Positions 36,438 to 45,449 of a DNA stretch of 64,000 nt are shown here, piece by piece. A program made the position numbers and the translations under genes. Each line of letters opens with the position of its first letter. Position 1 is the stretch's first letter. Location: contig NZ_CP139249.1 of the NCBI RefSeq assembly GCF_034064985.1, positions 1,302,001 through 1,366,000 on the forward strand, read 5' to 3'. Source of the DNA: Acinetobacter pittii (GTDB taxonomy: Bacteria; Pseudomonadota; Gammaproteobacteria; Pseudomonadales; Moraxellaceae). Under the pieces are notes generated by a model. That model made no database searches. It saw only the letters and a program-made list of their open reading frames with translations, and was not told where the DNA came from.

Positions 36438-37445
36438 CTACTTACTATCAGTTTCAATTTCACGTACAGCGTTGTGTACTTGAACTGGCTCAATATGCAG
36501 TAATTTCTTACCATAACTACGTAGCCACCACACCAGTTGAGATGTAAAAGGTACGGTAGCTGTAACTTCTACAATATTTTCTTCAAGTGGAGTAATCGTT
36601 TGGTCTTTACTCAACTGACTTTCATAAAAAGTTTTCGCAGTTTGTTCTGTCATGGTTAAGGTGAGCTGAATTGATTCAGTTGGCTGGTTATAGTCCACTC
36701 TAAAGCCTAAAGCGCCTGAATCAATATAATGATCGATATCAAAATTGACCGGATGTAGGGCACGACTATCTAATACTTTTGCTGATTTAAAACGGTGCAG
36801 AGCAAATGTTTGCACTTCAGTTTTGTCATGTCGTGTGCAAATTAAATAAATGACTGCACCTTTTTGTACCAAAGCTAAAGGGTTTAAAATATAAGTTTTA
36901 TCTTCGCCTTGGTTTACACGGGCCCGATAAACACACTCAATCTGTTTGTCTTGTAGTAGACCTTCATAAATTGCCTGCTGAGCGGCACGATCCACTACAG
37001 GTGGAATAAGGGGTTGACTTGCAGGAACAATACGTACACGGTTAATCCACTGTCTTACATTATTTTGAGTAGAGAGACTACGTTTAGCTAAATCAAACCA
37101 TGGGCCCATCTCATCAAGCAGACTTGGAGGAAGTAAGTGCTTAAGGTGCTCCTCAACCATCATAAAGGTTACCGCTTGAGAACTTGTCATGTGAGGTAAA
37201 CTCTGGATAGGAGCGTCCGATTGCCACCGCCAACCTTGAGGTACGGCTTTATTGCTCTCTATCGGAAAACGCTGAGCAATTTGATTTAAGTCACGCTGAA
37301 TAGTCCTTAAACTGATTTCAATACCTTCGCGCTCAAGCATTTCTTGCAATTCTCGAGTCCCAATCCATTTACCGGTGGGTAGGCGAGACAAGATCTGCCA
37401 TTGGCGATATAAACTATTCGAAGTTTCTTTTTCTATTACAGACAT
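36438..37445 (-). CDS. WYL-domain transcriptional regulator
   Basis: The 335-residue protein has an N-terminal winged HTH (TGKWIGTRELQEMLEREGIEISLRTIQRDLNQIA, residues about 24-57, read in two pieces) and a WYL domain from about 145 to 240 (YILNPLALVQKGAVIYLICTRH). WYL proteins bind nucleic acid or nucleotide-like ligands and often regulate DNA-damage or defence genes. It is divergent from the four-gene Anbu cluster across 225 bases, so it may control that cluster, but this is inference. No defence genes are next to it. Confidence 0.86.
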   Translation of the reverse strand: MSVIEKETSNSLYRQWQILSRLPTGKWIGTRELQEMLEREGIEISLRTIQRDLNQIAQRFPIESNKAVPQGWRWQSDAPIQSLPHMTSSQAVTFMMVEEHLKHLLPPSLLDEMGPWFDLAKRSLSTQNNVRQWINRVRIVPASQPLIPPVVDRAAQQAIYEGLLQDKQIECVYRARVNQGEDKTYILNPLALVQKGAVIYLICTRHDKTEVQTFALHRFKSAKVLDSRALHPVNFDIDHYIDSGALGFRVDYNQPTESIQLTLTMTEQTAKTFYESQLSKDQTITPLEENIVEVTATVPFTSQLVWWLRSYGKKLLHIEPVQVHNAVREIETDSK

Positions 37446-37670
37446 AAGCGTAATACATCTATATCCAATTGCTTTGGTGTCAACACAATAAAAAATCTTT
37501 ACAGATTTAGCAAGTTTGTCAGATTCAGTTTATAGCCCGTTGGACAAAGGATGATAAGATTTAGAAGAAAGTTATAACAATGATGCCGTACAAGTATTAC
37601 AGATATATAAGTGGCACTGAAATTGCTTATTTAAAAATGAAATATAGATAAATGATAAGACGAGGTGGTT

Positions 37671-39221
37671 ATGTCAGAACAAGAGCATGAATTACATCTA
37701 GATAATGATTTTTTTATACAAGAGCAGACAACAACAGCACTCATTAACCCAACCTCTTTTTTAGAACATATTTCTGTGCAAACCAATCTCTTTGAACAAC
37801 TAAAATCACAGTTCTTTAATGAGATGCTTGATGATGTAACGTCAAATGGTGCAGCTTCTAAAAAAATTGAACAATGGTTGAGCATCCGTACTTTAGATGA
37901 GTTGAAAGAGCTAAATGCTCAGGCGAAGCAGCATTTTCTTTATCATAGGATTACCTTTAATGTTTATGGTGATAAAGAAGGAGCGGAGCGCACCATACCT
38001 TTCGATTTAATTCCAAGAGTAATCGAGAAAAAGCAATGGGAAAAAATTGCCGCGGGCTGTGCACAGCGTGTTAAGGCATTAAATTATTTCTTAGATGATA
38101 TTTATCATGGACAACATATTTTAAAAGAACAAATCATTCCCGAAGAACAAATTATGGGAAATGATGCTTTCCAGCCCCATATGCTTAAACATTCTTTAAA
38201 GGGGAAAATTTATTCACAAATTAGTGGGATCGATATTATCCGTGATGGTGAAGGGGAGTTTTTTGTATTAGAAGATAATTTGAGAACACCTTCTGGGGTG
38301 TCTTATATGATTGAGAGCCGAAATATTAGCCAGAAATTAATGCCTGAGCTATGTACAGCCAATAATTTACAAGGGATTGAGCATTACCCAAAACTTTTAA
38401 AAGAAATATTGCAAGAAAATTCTCCTGCTGATCAACCTTTTATTGTGGTGCTAACACCAGGGCGTTTTAATAGTGCTTATTATGAGCACGCTTTTCTAGC
38501 GCGTGAAATGGATGTGCCATTAGTTACAAATCGAGATTTATTTGTAGAAAATGATCAAGTATTTGTCAAAACTATTCGTGGGCGTCAAAAAGTAGACGTA
38601 ATTTACCGCCGTTTAGATGATGATTTTCTAGATCCTTTAGCATTTCGACCAGACAGTGCTTTAGGCGTAGCAGGTCTTATGTCTGCTTATTTGCAGAAAA
38701 ATGTAGTAATTGCAAATGCACCTGGAACAGGTGTGGCAGATGATAAATCTATTTATCCTTATGTAGACCAAATGATCCAATATTATTTGGATGAGACACC
38801 AATCCTAAAAAATGTACCTACTTATCAGTGCCGTAAAGAAGAACACTTAGACTATGTACTCTCTAATCTGGATCAATTGGTTGTTAAGGAAGCACAAGGC
38901 TCAGGTGGATATGGCATGTTGATCGGGCCTAAAGCAAGCTCATGCGAAATTGATAAATTTAGAAAAAAGTTAATAGCTATGCCTCATATGTACATTGCAC
39001 AACCTACTTTGGCTTTATCTGTTGCTCCGACTTTAACTACGGGAGGAGTAGCTGAGCGTCATATTGATTTGCGTCCATTCGTGTTGAGCTCACCTTATCG
39101 TACAGAGATTGTACCTGGTGGTTTAACACGCGTGGCCATGCAAGCTGGCTCTTTGGTCGTAAATTCATCTCAAGGTGGTGGTATAAAAGATACATGGGTT
39201 GTCGAAACATTACATTCCTGA
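37671..39221 (+). CDS. Circularly permuted ATP-grasp protein of the Anbu cluster (COG2308)
   Basis: The 516-residue protein belongs to the DUF404/DUF407 circularly permuted ATP-grasp family: FDLIPRVIEKKQWEKIAAGCAQRVKALNYFLDDIYH, EFFVLEDNLRTPSGVSYMIESR and the late VVKEAQGSGGYGMLIGP loop. Such enzymes may make amide-linked modifications or peptides. I start it at the ATG at 37671 (GAGG upstream) rather than the GTG at 37665. It leads an operon with alpha-E, transglutaminase and Anbu genes, the set described as the Anbu/peptide-processing cluster. Confidence 0.88.
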   Translation: MSEQEHELHLDNDFFIQEQTTTALINPTSFLEHISVQTNLFEQLKSQFFNEMLDDVTSNGAASKKIEQWLSIRTLDELKELNAQAKQHFLYHRITFNVYGDKEGAERTIPFDLIPRVIEKKQWEKIAAGCAQRVKALNYFLDDIYHGQHILKEQIIPEEQIMGNDAFQPHMLKHSLKGKIYSQISGIDIIRDGEGEFFVLEDNLRTPSGVSYMIESRNISQKLMPELCTANNLQGIEHYPKLLKEILQENSPADQPFIVVLTPGRFNSAYYEHAFLAREMDVPLVTNRDLFVENDQVFVKTIRGRQKVDVIYRRLDDDFLDPLAFRPDSALGVAGLMSAYLQKNVVIANAPGTGVADDKSIYPYVDQMIQYYLDETPILKNVPTYQCRKEEHLDYVLSNLDQLVVKEAQGSGGYGMLIGPKASSCEIDKFRKKLIAMPHMYIAQPTLALSVAPTLTTGGVAERHIDLRPFVLSSPYRTEIVPGGLTRVAMQAGSLVVNSSQGGGIKDTWVVETLHS

Positions 39222-39243
39222 TTGTGGGTTAAAGAGGAACTTT

Positions 39244-39840
39244 ATGGTTTTACTCAATTCGAGTGCGCATCAAATATATTGGTTGGGTCGATATTTGATG
39301 CGAGTTAAATTTGCAGCCTCTCATTTACCCTTTACAGAAGATGAGAAAGCAACAAGATTTGCAGCAGCATTTGGTTTGGTGATAGAAAATGCTGAATTAC
39401 TAAATCACTATATGTTAGACAAGAAGCAAACATTTTCATTACTGAACCAGCTCATTATTGCTAAAGATAATATTCAGGAACTAAGAGGTATTTTGTCATC
39501 ACATGCTTATGCAGAATTAAATAATGTGATTAATACGCTTCAAGCTCAACCTGATGCATTGAGTAAAGCAGTCGAACAATGCACGCAAATACTAGAAGCG
39601 GAACATGAAGACGTTCGTTTATTTTTGCATTTAGGCCAAAAAATAGAGCAATTTGATATAGAACTGCGTTTTGGAGAAGATTTATCTGTTCTCATATCAG
39701 AGCTAGATATAGTGGTGCAACAGCTCGCTAATTTGAATTGGGAAAATATAAATGAAAATTGGCAAGCGCTAAAGCAGCAACTTACGTGGGACGCTTACTA
39801 TACTTTTACACAGCAGTTGGAAAATATGTTTGAGGGCTGA
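39244..39840 (+). CDS. Alpha-E domain protein (COG2307), short form
   Basis: A mostly helical 198-residue protein beginning VLLNSSAHQIYWLGRYLMRVKFAASHLPF, as alpha-E proteins do. I choose the ATG at 39244 with AGAGGAA upstream; the frame's opening at 39199 would overlap the ATP-grasp gene. Typical alpha-E proteins are about 300 residues, so this one is about a third shorter and ends after VQQLANLNWENINENWQALKQQL. The gene is intact, so this is a compact version rather than obvious decay. It is fused to the ATP-grasp partner in some bacteria. Confidence 0.82.
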   Translation: MVLLNSSAHQIYWLGRYLMRVKFAASHLPFTEDEKATRFAAAFGLVIENAELLNHYMLDKKQTFSLLNQLIIAKDNIQELRGILSSHAYAELNNVINTLQAQPDALSKAVEQCTQILEAEHEDVRLFLHLGQKIEQFDIELRFGEDLSVLISELDIVVQQLANLNWENINENWQALKQQLTWDAYYTFTQQLENMFEG

Positions 39841-39842
39841 TT

Positions 39843-40622
39843 ATGAAATTGATGGTTAATCATCAAACGCATTATAGCTATACTGAAACTGCTCGAAATA
39901 GCATTCAGTATATTAAAATGATGCCTCAAACATCGGCTCATCAACATGTTATGAATTGGGCAATTAGTGTGCCAGGCGATAAAACCATCAAAAGAGATAT
40001 ATTTAATAATGTATGGATGACGGCTAGTCAGCGTTATTCATACCAACATCTAACTTTCATGGCTCAAGGAATTGTTGAGCTTCAGAATGTGGAAATGGGT
40101 TGTGTAAATCTCTCTACACCTACTAATTTGTTTTTACAGATGACAGGTGCAACCCGATGTGATACGGAAATGTTGGACTTTGCAAAAAATATTGTGGTGA
40201 CTAAAGACCGACAACATATTGCATTATTAAGTGAATATATCTTACAGAAAATACTTTATCAGCCTGAAAGTACTTCGGTTCAGACAACTGCGATCGAAGC
40301 ATTTCATGCTGGACAAGGTGTATGCCAAGATCATGCGCACATTTTAATTGCGATGTGCCGTGCGTTACAATTACCTGCACGTTACGTCTCGGGTTATCTA
40401 TTTGATCAAAACTATCCGCACCTTGCCAGTCACGCTTGGGCGGAAGTATTTTTAGAAAATCAATGGTATTGTTTTGATGTAAGCAATCAGTTGTTTACAC
40501 CCAAACATCATATTTACCTTGCTGTAGGACGTGACTATCTCGATGTAGCACCTATTCGTGGTGTAAGAGAGCAAGGTGGAGTTGAGAACATGATGTCTGT
40601 GGTTCAAGTGTTGGCATGTTGA
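39843..40622 (+). CDS. Transglutaminase-like cysteine peptidase of the Anbu cluster
   Basis: The 259-residue protein has an N-terminal beta-rich domain (about 1-100) and a transglutaminase core with Cys161 in GQGVCQDHAHI, His197 in SHAWAEVFL and Asp212 in CFDVSN, the expected triad. Members of this family (COG1305) are likely peptidases or amidases. It starts three bases after the alpha-E stop and precedes the Anbu gene by 16 bases. Confidence 0.9.
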   Translation: MKLMVNHQTHYSYTETARNSIQYIKMMPQTSAHQHVMNWAISVPGDKTIKRDIFNNVWMTASQRYSYQHLTFMAQGIVELQNVEMGCVNLSTPTNLFLQMTGATRCDTEMLDFAKNIVVTKDRQHIALLSEYILQKILYQPESTSVQTTAIEAFHAGQGVCQDHAHILIAMCRALQLPARYVSGYLFDQNYPHLASHAWAEVFLENQWYCFDVSNQLFTPKHHIYLAVGRDYLDVAPIRGVREQGGVENMMSVVQVLAC

Positions 40623-40638
40623 ATGTAAAGAGAATGAG

Positions 40639-41373
40639 ATGACCTATTGTTGTGCGCTAAGATTGGAACAGGGTTTAGTGTTTATCAGTGACACAAGAAC
40701 CAATGCAGGGGTTGACCATATTTCTGTGTTCCGAAAATTGCATACTTTCGGCGTTACCGGAGAGCGCTTTATGGCGTTGCAAACAGCAGGCAACTTAGCA
40801 ACAACACAAGCTGTTATAGGTCATTTGCAAAATGCGCTTACTTTGCAGCAAGAGCCTAATTTGTATAGTGTTAATACGATGTTTGAGGCAGCCGAACTGA
40901 TAGGAAAAACTTTAAAAGCTGTTTTAGAGGATATTAGTTCAGACACTCAAGAACAAATGAATTACGCCTGTAGTATTTTAGTTGGTGGACAGATTAAAGG
41001 TGGTGACATGCAGCTTTATAATGTCTATCCACAAGGCAATTTTATTTGTGCGACGACAGATACACCTTATTTTCAAATTGGTGAAAGTAAATATGGCAAA
41101 CCGATTCTAGATCGAGCTTTATATTATGCAATGCCATTAGATGATGCATTACGTTGTAGCCTGATTTCTTTTGACTCAACTTTACGTTCAAATGTATCTG
41201 TTGGCTTACCACTTGATGCATTGATTTATAAGAAAGATAGTTTTGTTATTCCGATGGGAAAACGAATTACAGAAGATGATCCCTATTTTTCACAAATTAG
41301 TCGGCAATGGTCAGATACTCTACGTCGCGGTTTACAAGAAATGCCAAAACCAACAGATGATTACTGGCGATAA
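40639..41373 (+). CDS. Anbu, ancestral beta-subunit-type proteasome homologue
   Basis: A 244-residue proteasome-type (Ntn-hydrolase) protein. The second residue is Thr (MTYCCALRLEQGLVFISDTRTNAG), matching the catalytic Thr1 exposed by Met removal; SDTRTNAG is the Anbu signature and Asp/Lys positions (near D18 and K34) follow the proteasome pattern. Anbu forms ring or spiral assemblies. Genes for ATP-grasp, alpha-E and transglutaminase-like proteins accompany it here and in many proteobacteria, which suggests tagging and processing of a peptide or protein. The target is unknown. Confidence 0.9.
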   Translation: MTYCCALRLEQGLVFISDTRTNAGVDHISVFRKLHTFGVTGERFMALQTAGNLATTQAVIGHLQNALTLQQEPNLYSVNTMFEAAELIGKTLKAVLEDISSDTQEQMNYACSILVGGQIKGGDMQLYNVYPQGNFICATTDTPYFQIGESKYGKPILDRALYYAMPLDDALRCSLISFDSTLRSNVSVGLPLDALIYKKDSFVIPMGKRITEDDPYFSQISRQWSDTLRRGLQEMPKPTDDYWR

Positions 41374-41390
41374 GATATTGAATTTTTAAA

Positions 41391-41420
41391 TAAAAAATCC
41401 AAGCAAGCTTGGATTTTTTA
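41391..41420. terminator. Bidirectional terminator between Anbu and alr
   Basis: AAAAAATCCAAGC and GCTTGGATTTTTT flank a two-base loop at 41391-41420; both converging genes end here. Confidence 0.9.
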
Positions 41421-41431
41421 TATTTTATTAT

Positions 41432-42508
41432 TTAATTGCTTTTACGAGTAGGGCGATTACTTAGGCGGCAGAGTAATTCATAACCTATCGTTCCGTTTGC
41501 ATCCGCAACATCATCAACGGGGCGGTATGAGCCCCAGAGTTCAACTGGTGTCCCTAATTTCACTTGCAGACCTGTTACGTCAATTGCAAGCATATCCATA
41601 CTCACTCGCCCTACAACTGCGCAGAGCTGTTTATCAATAGCGACATAGTTTTGTTTAATATAAGCGCGTGGATAACCATCACCATACCCTATAGAAACAA
41701 TGGCGATATCCATGGCTTGCTTTGCGCAGAAAGTAGAACCATAGCCGACATGTTCATCAGATTGAATATGGTTTAGGGCAATGACTTCTGCTGAAAAAGT
41801 CATTACTGGTTTTAAGTCAAGATTATGGACTGTTTGATCCCCAAAAGGTGAAGCACCGTAAAGCATAATACCCGGGCGAACATAATCAAAATGTAATTCT
41901 GGCCATTTATAAATAGCAGCAGAGTTACAGCAAGATGCTAAAACTGGATCACAAGCTTGTTTAACTTGTAAAAATTGTTGCTTTTGTTGTTCGTTAAGCG
42001 GGTGGTCTACATCTGCATTTGCGAAGTGCATCGCCAGCACACAGGTAAATCCTTCGGCTTTTAAAGTTTTAATAACTTCAATAATTTCAGTAACTTTAAA
42101 GCCTAAACGGTTCATGCCGCTATTAAGCTTAACCCAGACTTTTAAGCCTTGAGTAATGTAGGATTGTTTGTGTTTAATTAACCATTCAAATTGTTGTTGA
42201 TGGTGAATCACACATTCAAATTTTTGTTCAACTGCAATTGGCATTTCATCTTCAGAAAATACCCCTTCAATTAAAGTAACAGGTTGTTGAAATCCGAGTT
42301 CACGAATTTCTAAACCTTCTTGTAGGCAGGCGACACCAAAGGCATCTGAGGCATTTAAGGCTGCTAAACAGTCTTTGATTCCATGTCCATAAGCATTAGC
42401 TTTCACCATACTTACAATTTTTGAATTTGTTGCGAGTTGTTTGACACGGTTTAAATTATATTGAAGTGCATTGCGATCAATATAAACTGTTGCTTGGCGC
42501 ACCCTCAT
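41432..42508 (-). CDS. alr: Alanine racemase
   Basis: The 358-residue PLP enzyme interconverts L- and D-alanine for peptidoglycan. Lys36 in SMVKANAYGHG binds PLP, and the catalytic Tyr lies in HVGYGSTFCAKQ. MNRLGFK and DMLAIDVTG also fit. It is 26 bases downstream of dnaB on the same strand, the gammaproteobacterial dnaB-alr order. A catabolic dadX assignment is less likely because no dadA neighbour is present. Confidence 0.95.
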   Translation of the reverse strand: MRVRQATVYIDRNALQYNLNRVKQLATNSKIVSMVKANAYGHGIKDCLAALNASDAFGVACLQEGLEIRELGFQQPVTLIEGVFSEDEMPIAVEQKFECVIHHQQQFEWLIKHKQSYITQGLKVWVKLNSGMNRLGFKVTEIIEVIKTLKAEGFTCVLAMHFANADVDHPLNEQQKQQFLQVKQACDPVLASCCNSAAIYKWPELHFDYVRPGIMLYGASPFGDQTVHNLDLKPVMTFSAEVIALNHIQSDEHVGYGSTFCAKQAMDIAIVSIGYGDGYPRAYIKQNYVAIDKQLCAVVGRVSMDMLAIDVTGLQVKLGTPVELWGSYRPVDDVADANGTIGYELLCRLSNRPTRKSN

Positions 42509-42534
42509 TTACTCCTTTGGGCTAGAGATAGAGT

Positions 42535-43980
42535 TTATTCTTCATCATCATATTGGCTGTAATACTCAGGAGAGAGATTACTAAATCGAGTATATTGACC
42601 TTCAAAGGCAAGACGGACTGAACCAATTGGACCGTTACGTTGCTTACCAATAATAATTTCTGCAGTGCCGGCTTCTTTCGATTCTTTGTTATAAACCTCA
42701 TCACGGTAAATAAACATAATTAAGTCGGCATCCTGCTCGATCGCACCGGATTCACGTAAGTCAGACATTACAGGGCGTTTATTTGGACGGTTTTCCAGAC
42801 TTCGGTTAAGCTGGGAAAGTGCGATAACAGGACATTGCATTTCTTTCGCTAGTGCTTTTAAGCTACGAGAAATTTCTGAAATCTCGCCTACACGGTTATC
42901 ACCCATACCTGGAACTTTCATAAGCTGCAAGTAATCGACCATAATGCAACCAATTTTACCATCATGCATTTTGGCAACGCGGCGGGCACGGGCACGGAGT
43001 TCAGTTGGAGGTAGAGCAGATGAGTCATCAATATACAAATGCATTTGCTGAAGCTGCAAAATTGTACCAGTTACCTTGGTCCATTCATCTGCATCGAGGT
43101 TACCAGAGCGTAAATGTCCTTGATGAACTTTACCCATTGCAGAAATAAGACGCATCGCAATCGAGTCTGCTGGCATCTCCATCGAAAATACTAGGGCAGG
43201 TAGTTTGTTATATTGCAAAACACTTTCAACCAAATTCATGGCAAAGGTAGTTTTACCCATCGATGGACGTGCAGCAACAATAATTAAGTCACCAGGTTGC
43301 ATACCCGATGTTTTATTATCAAGTTCTAAGAAACCTGTAGTTAAACCTGTAATATTGCCGTCTAATTTTGAAAGCTCGTCTAGCTTACTAATAACGTCTG
43401 CGGTAACAGAACTAATAGATTTAGGACCTGCATCTTTTTTATTATTATTGTGTTGTTCTGCTAAAGAGAAAATACTTGTTTCAGCTAAGTCTAAAATTTC
43501 ACTAACACCACGACCTTTTGTGTCATAAGCATTTTGTAAGATTTCAGTACTAACTTTAATCATGCTACGAAGCGTAGAAAATTCTTTAATTTTAGTGGCA
43601 TAGGTTTCTAAGTTGTAGAAACTTGATGGTGAATCAGCCATGAGCTGCATTAAATATTCTTCGCCACCAATAGCATCAAGTAAATTTTGTTTTAGAAGCC
43701 AGTCACTTACTAAGACAGCATCATAGGGTGAGTTTTCTTGTGCTAATTTCTCGATTGCACGAAAAATATATTTATGACGAGTCGCGTAAAAATCATTTTC
43801 TTTTAGTACATCGTTGACTTGCTCAAAGGATTCGGCAACTGTCATCAAAGCAGCCAGAACAGCCTGCTCAATGGCTAAATTGTGTGGGGGAGTGCGAAAC
43901 TCTTTAAGTTGGCCTGATTCACTCGTTTTATTTTCTATTGGAGATGAAAGCGCTAAAGAAGTGGCATTCGCCTGAGACAT
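42535..43980 (-). CDS. dnaB: Replicative DNA helicase DnaB
   Basis: The 481-residue hexameric helicase has the N-terminal domain (RTPPHNLAIEQAVLAALM) and RecA-like core with Walker A in AARPSMGKTTFAMNL, IMVDYLQLM (Walker B) and the arginine-finger region SQLNRSLENRPNKRPVMSDLRESGAIEQDAD. No intein is present. It precedes alr and follows the ribosomal protein operon on the same strand. Confidence 0.97.
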   Translation of the reverse strand: MSQANATSLALSSPIENKTSESGQLKEFRTPPHNLAIEQAVLAALMTVAESFEQVNDVLKENDFYATRHKYIFRAIEKLAQENSPYDAVLVSDWLLKQNLLDAIGGEEYLMQLMADSPSSFYNLETYATKIKEFSTLRSMIKVSTEILQNAYDTKGRGVSEILDLAETSIFSLAEQHNNNKKDAGPKSISSVTADVISKLDELSKLDGNITGLTTGFLELDNKTSGMQPGDLIIVAARPSMGKTTFAMNLVESVLQYNKLPALVFSMEMPADSIAMRLISAMGKVHQGHLRSGNLDADEWTKVTGTILQLQQMHLYIDDSSALPPTELRARARRVAKMHDGKIGCIMVDYLQLMKVPGMGDNRVGEISEISRSLKALAKEMQCPVIALSQLNRSLENRPNKRPVMSDLRESGAIEQDADLIMFIYRDEVYNKESKEAGTAEIIIGKQRNGPIGSVRLAFEGQYTRFSNLSPEYYSQYDDEE

Positions 43981-44133
43981 AATTAGACCTGATGATAAAG
44001 AAGGGTGTACACAACGAGGCTGTAAAGCCGAGAACTATCTTAAAACAAAATTAAATAAACTACCTAATTAAAAAACCAATTAAACTAAAGAACTGATCAG
44101 GAATTAATATATCTTATTTTAAAATTTGAAACA

Positions 44134-44168
44134 TAAAAAAAGAGCATGCAAAAGCATGCTCTTTTTTT
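44134..44168. terminator. rplI operon terminator
   Basis: AGAGCATGC at 44141-44149 pairs with GCATGCTCT at 44154-44162 around an AAAA loop, flanked by A- and T-runs. Confidence 0.93.
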
Positions 44169-44177
44169 GATGAGAAA

Positions 44178-44624
44178 TTACTCAGATACGATAGTAACGA
44201 GAACTTCTGCAACAACATCATGGTGCAATTGAATTGCGATGTTGAATTCACCAGTGTGACGAAGCGCACCATTTGGTAAACGAACTTCTGCACGGTCAAC
44301 TGTAAGACCAGCATTCGTTAATGCGTCAGCGATGTCACGAGTACCGATAGAACCGAACAGTTTACCTTCGTCACCAGCTTTAGCAGTGATAACGATATTA
44401 ACTTCGTTCAATTGTTCAGCACGTGCTTGAGCAGCAGCTAAAACTTCAGCTTCTTGCTTCTCAAGTTCAGCACGACGAGCTTCAAAAGCAGCAGTGTTAG
44501 CTTCAGTAGCAGCAACTGCTTTACCTTGAGGGATAAGGAAGTTACGGCCGTAACCAGCTTTAACTGATACTTTATCGCCTAATTTACCAAGGTTCTTAAT
44601 GCGTTGTAATAAGATAACGTCCAC
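44178..44624 (-). CDS. rplI: 50S ribosomal protein L9 (bL9)
   Basis: The 148-residue protein has the L9 start [20 protein letters not shown] and the RNA-binding [14 protein letters not shown]; the C-domain includes [16 protein letters not shown]. Length is as in E. coli (149). Last gene of the rpsF-rpsR-rplI operon. Confidence 0.98.
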
Positions 44625-44632
44625 AGATCACC

Positions 44633-44860
44633 TCACTTATGGTTGTCAGTGTACGGAATCAAAGACAAATAGCGAGCTTGTTTGATAGCAAGTGCTAATT
44701 GACGTTGATAACGAGCTTTAGTACCAGTGATACGGCTAGGAACAATCTTGCCGTTTTCAGTGATGTACTGTTTTAAAGTGTCGATATCTTTGTAGTCGAT
44801 GTACGCAACATTCTCAGCTGTAAAGCGGCAGAACTTGCGACGACGGTAAAAACGTGCCAT
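44633..44860 (-). CDS. rpsR: 30S ribosomal protein S18 (bS18)
   Basis: A 75-residue protein, [18 protein letters not shown], with [20 protein letters not shown] in the body, the standard bS18. GGAG precedes the start. It is eight bases before rplI and 11 after rpsF. The priB gene that sits between rpsF and rpsR in enterobacteria is missing. Confidence 0.98.
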
Positions 44861-44871
44861 TGATGTTCTCC

Positions 44872-45255
44872 TTATTCAGCTTCTTGAGCAACTTGCTGTG
44901 CTTCTTCGCGTTGAGCTTTACGCGCACGCTTTTCTTCAGCACTCTTAGCAAGCAATGACTCTTCAGTGATTGCGTGTTCACGACGGATGATAAGGTTACG
45001 AATGATCGCGTCGTTATAACGGAATAATTCTTCTAACTCATCAAGCGTAGTTTGACCACATTCAACATTCATAAGAATGTAGTGCGCTTTGTGAATTTTG
45101 TTAATTGGGTAAGCCAATTGACGACGGCCCCAATCTTCTAAACGGTGAATTTGACCTTCAGCTTCTTTGATCTGAGAGATATAGCGTTCAACCATACCTA
45201 CAACTTGATCGCTTTGGTCTGGGTGTACCAAAAGTACGATTTCGTAATGACGCAT
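44872..45255 (-). CDS. rpsF: 30S ribosomal protein S6 (bS6)
   Basis: The 127-residue protein starts [18 protein letters not shown] and has [25 protein letters not shown]. The acidic, Ala-Glu-rich tail ([22 protein letters not shown] in part) is longer than some homologues. It heads the operon; a strong promoter and a structured leader precede it. Confidence 0.98.
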   Translation of the reverse strand: MRHYEIVLLVHPDQSDQVVGMVERYISQIKEAEGQIHRLEDWGRRQLAYPINKIHKAHYILMNVECGQTTLDELEELFRYNDAIIRNLIIRREHAITEESLLAKSAEEKRARKAQREEAQQVAQEAE

Positions 45256-45346
45256 TGTCAGCTCCTTACGGTTTAAACAGCCCCTAATAAAAAAATTAGA
45301 AGCAAGGAGTCATAACTTTAATAAGTTATGTCGCAAAAATTGCGAA
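45256..45346 (-). promoter_or_regulatory. rpsF 5' leader with hairpins, candidate S6:S18 autoregulatory element
   Basis: On the minus strand the predicted leader of about 90 bases contains two perfect hairpins (at 45331-45345 and 45311-45330), a third weaker one, and an AAACCGTAAGGAG segment at the ribosome site. Many bacteria have an S6:S18-binding structure with a conserved CCG in this position. The match is suggestive but unfolded here. Confidence 0.5.
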
Positions 45347-45352
45347 GGCTGA

Positions 45353-45381
45353 ATTATAGGTAAAAGTTCGACTAAAAACAA
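45353..45381 (-). promoter_or_regulatory. rpsF operon promoter
   Basis: On the minus strand TTGTTT (45376-45381) and a perfect TATAAT (45353-45358) are separated by 17 bases, a strong sigma-70 promoter. Predicted start of transcription is near 45346. Confidence 0.8.
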
Positions 45382-45427
45382 ATCTTTTGATCAGAAAAGT
45401 AAATCTTCTTTACTACAAAGAGGAAAT

Positions 45428-45449
45428 CCTCTCTTGTTTAAAAGAGAGG
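45428..45449 (-). terminator. Hairpin at the cyoE stop
   Basis: CCTCTCTT and AAGAGAGG form an 8-bp stem with the cyoE stop codon in its loop. The following minus-strand sequence is only weakly T-rich, so termination of the cyo operon here may be partial. Confidence 0.5.

Noticed and set aside
36254..36514. Open frame on the minus strand overlapping the end of the WYL gene
   Set aside because: It overlaps the 3' end of the WYL regulator in another frame, covers a terminator and has a low-complexity AT-driven sequence.
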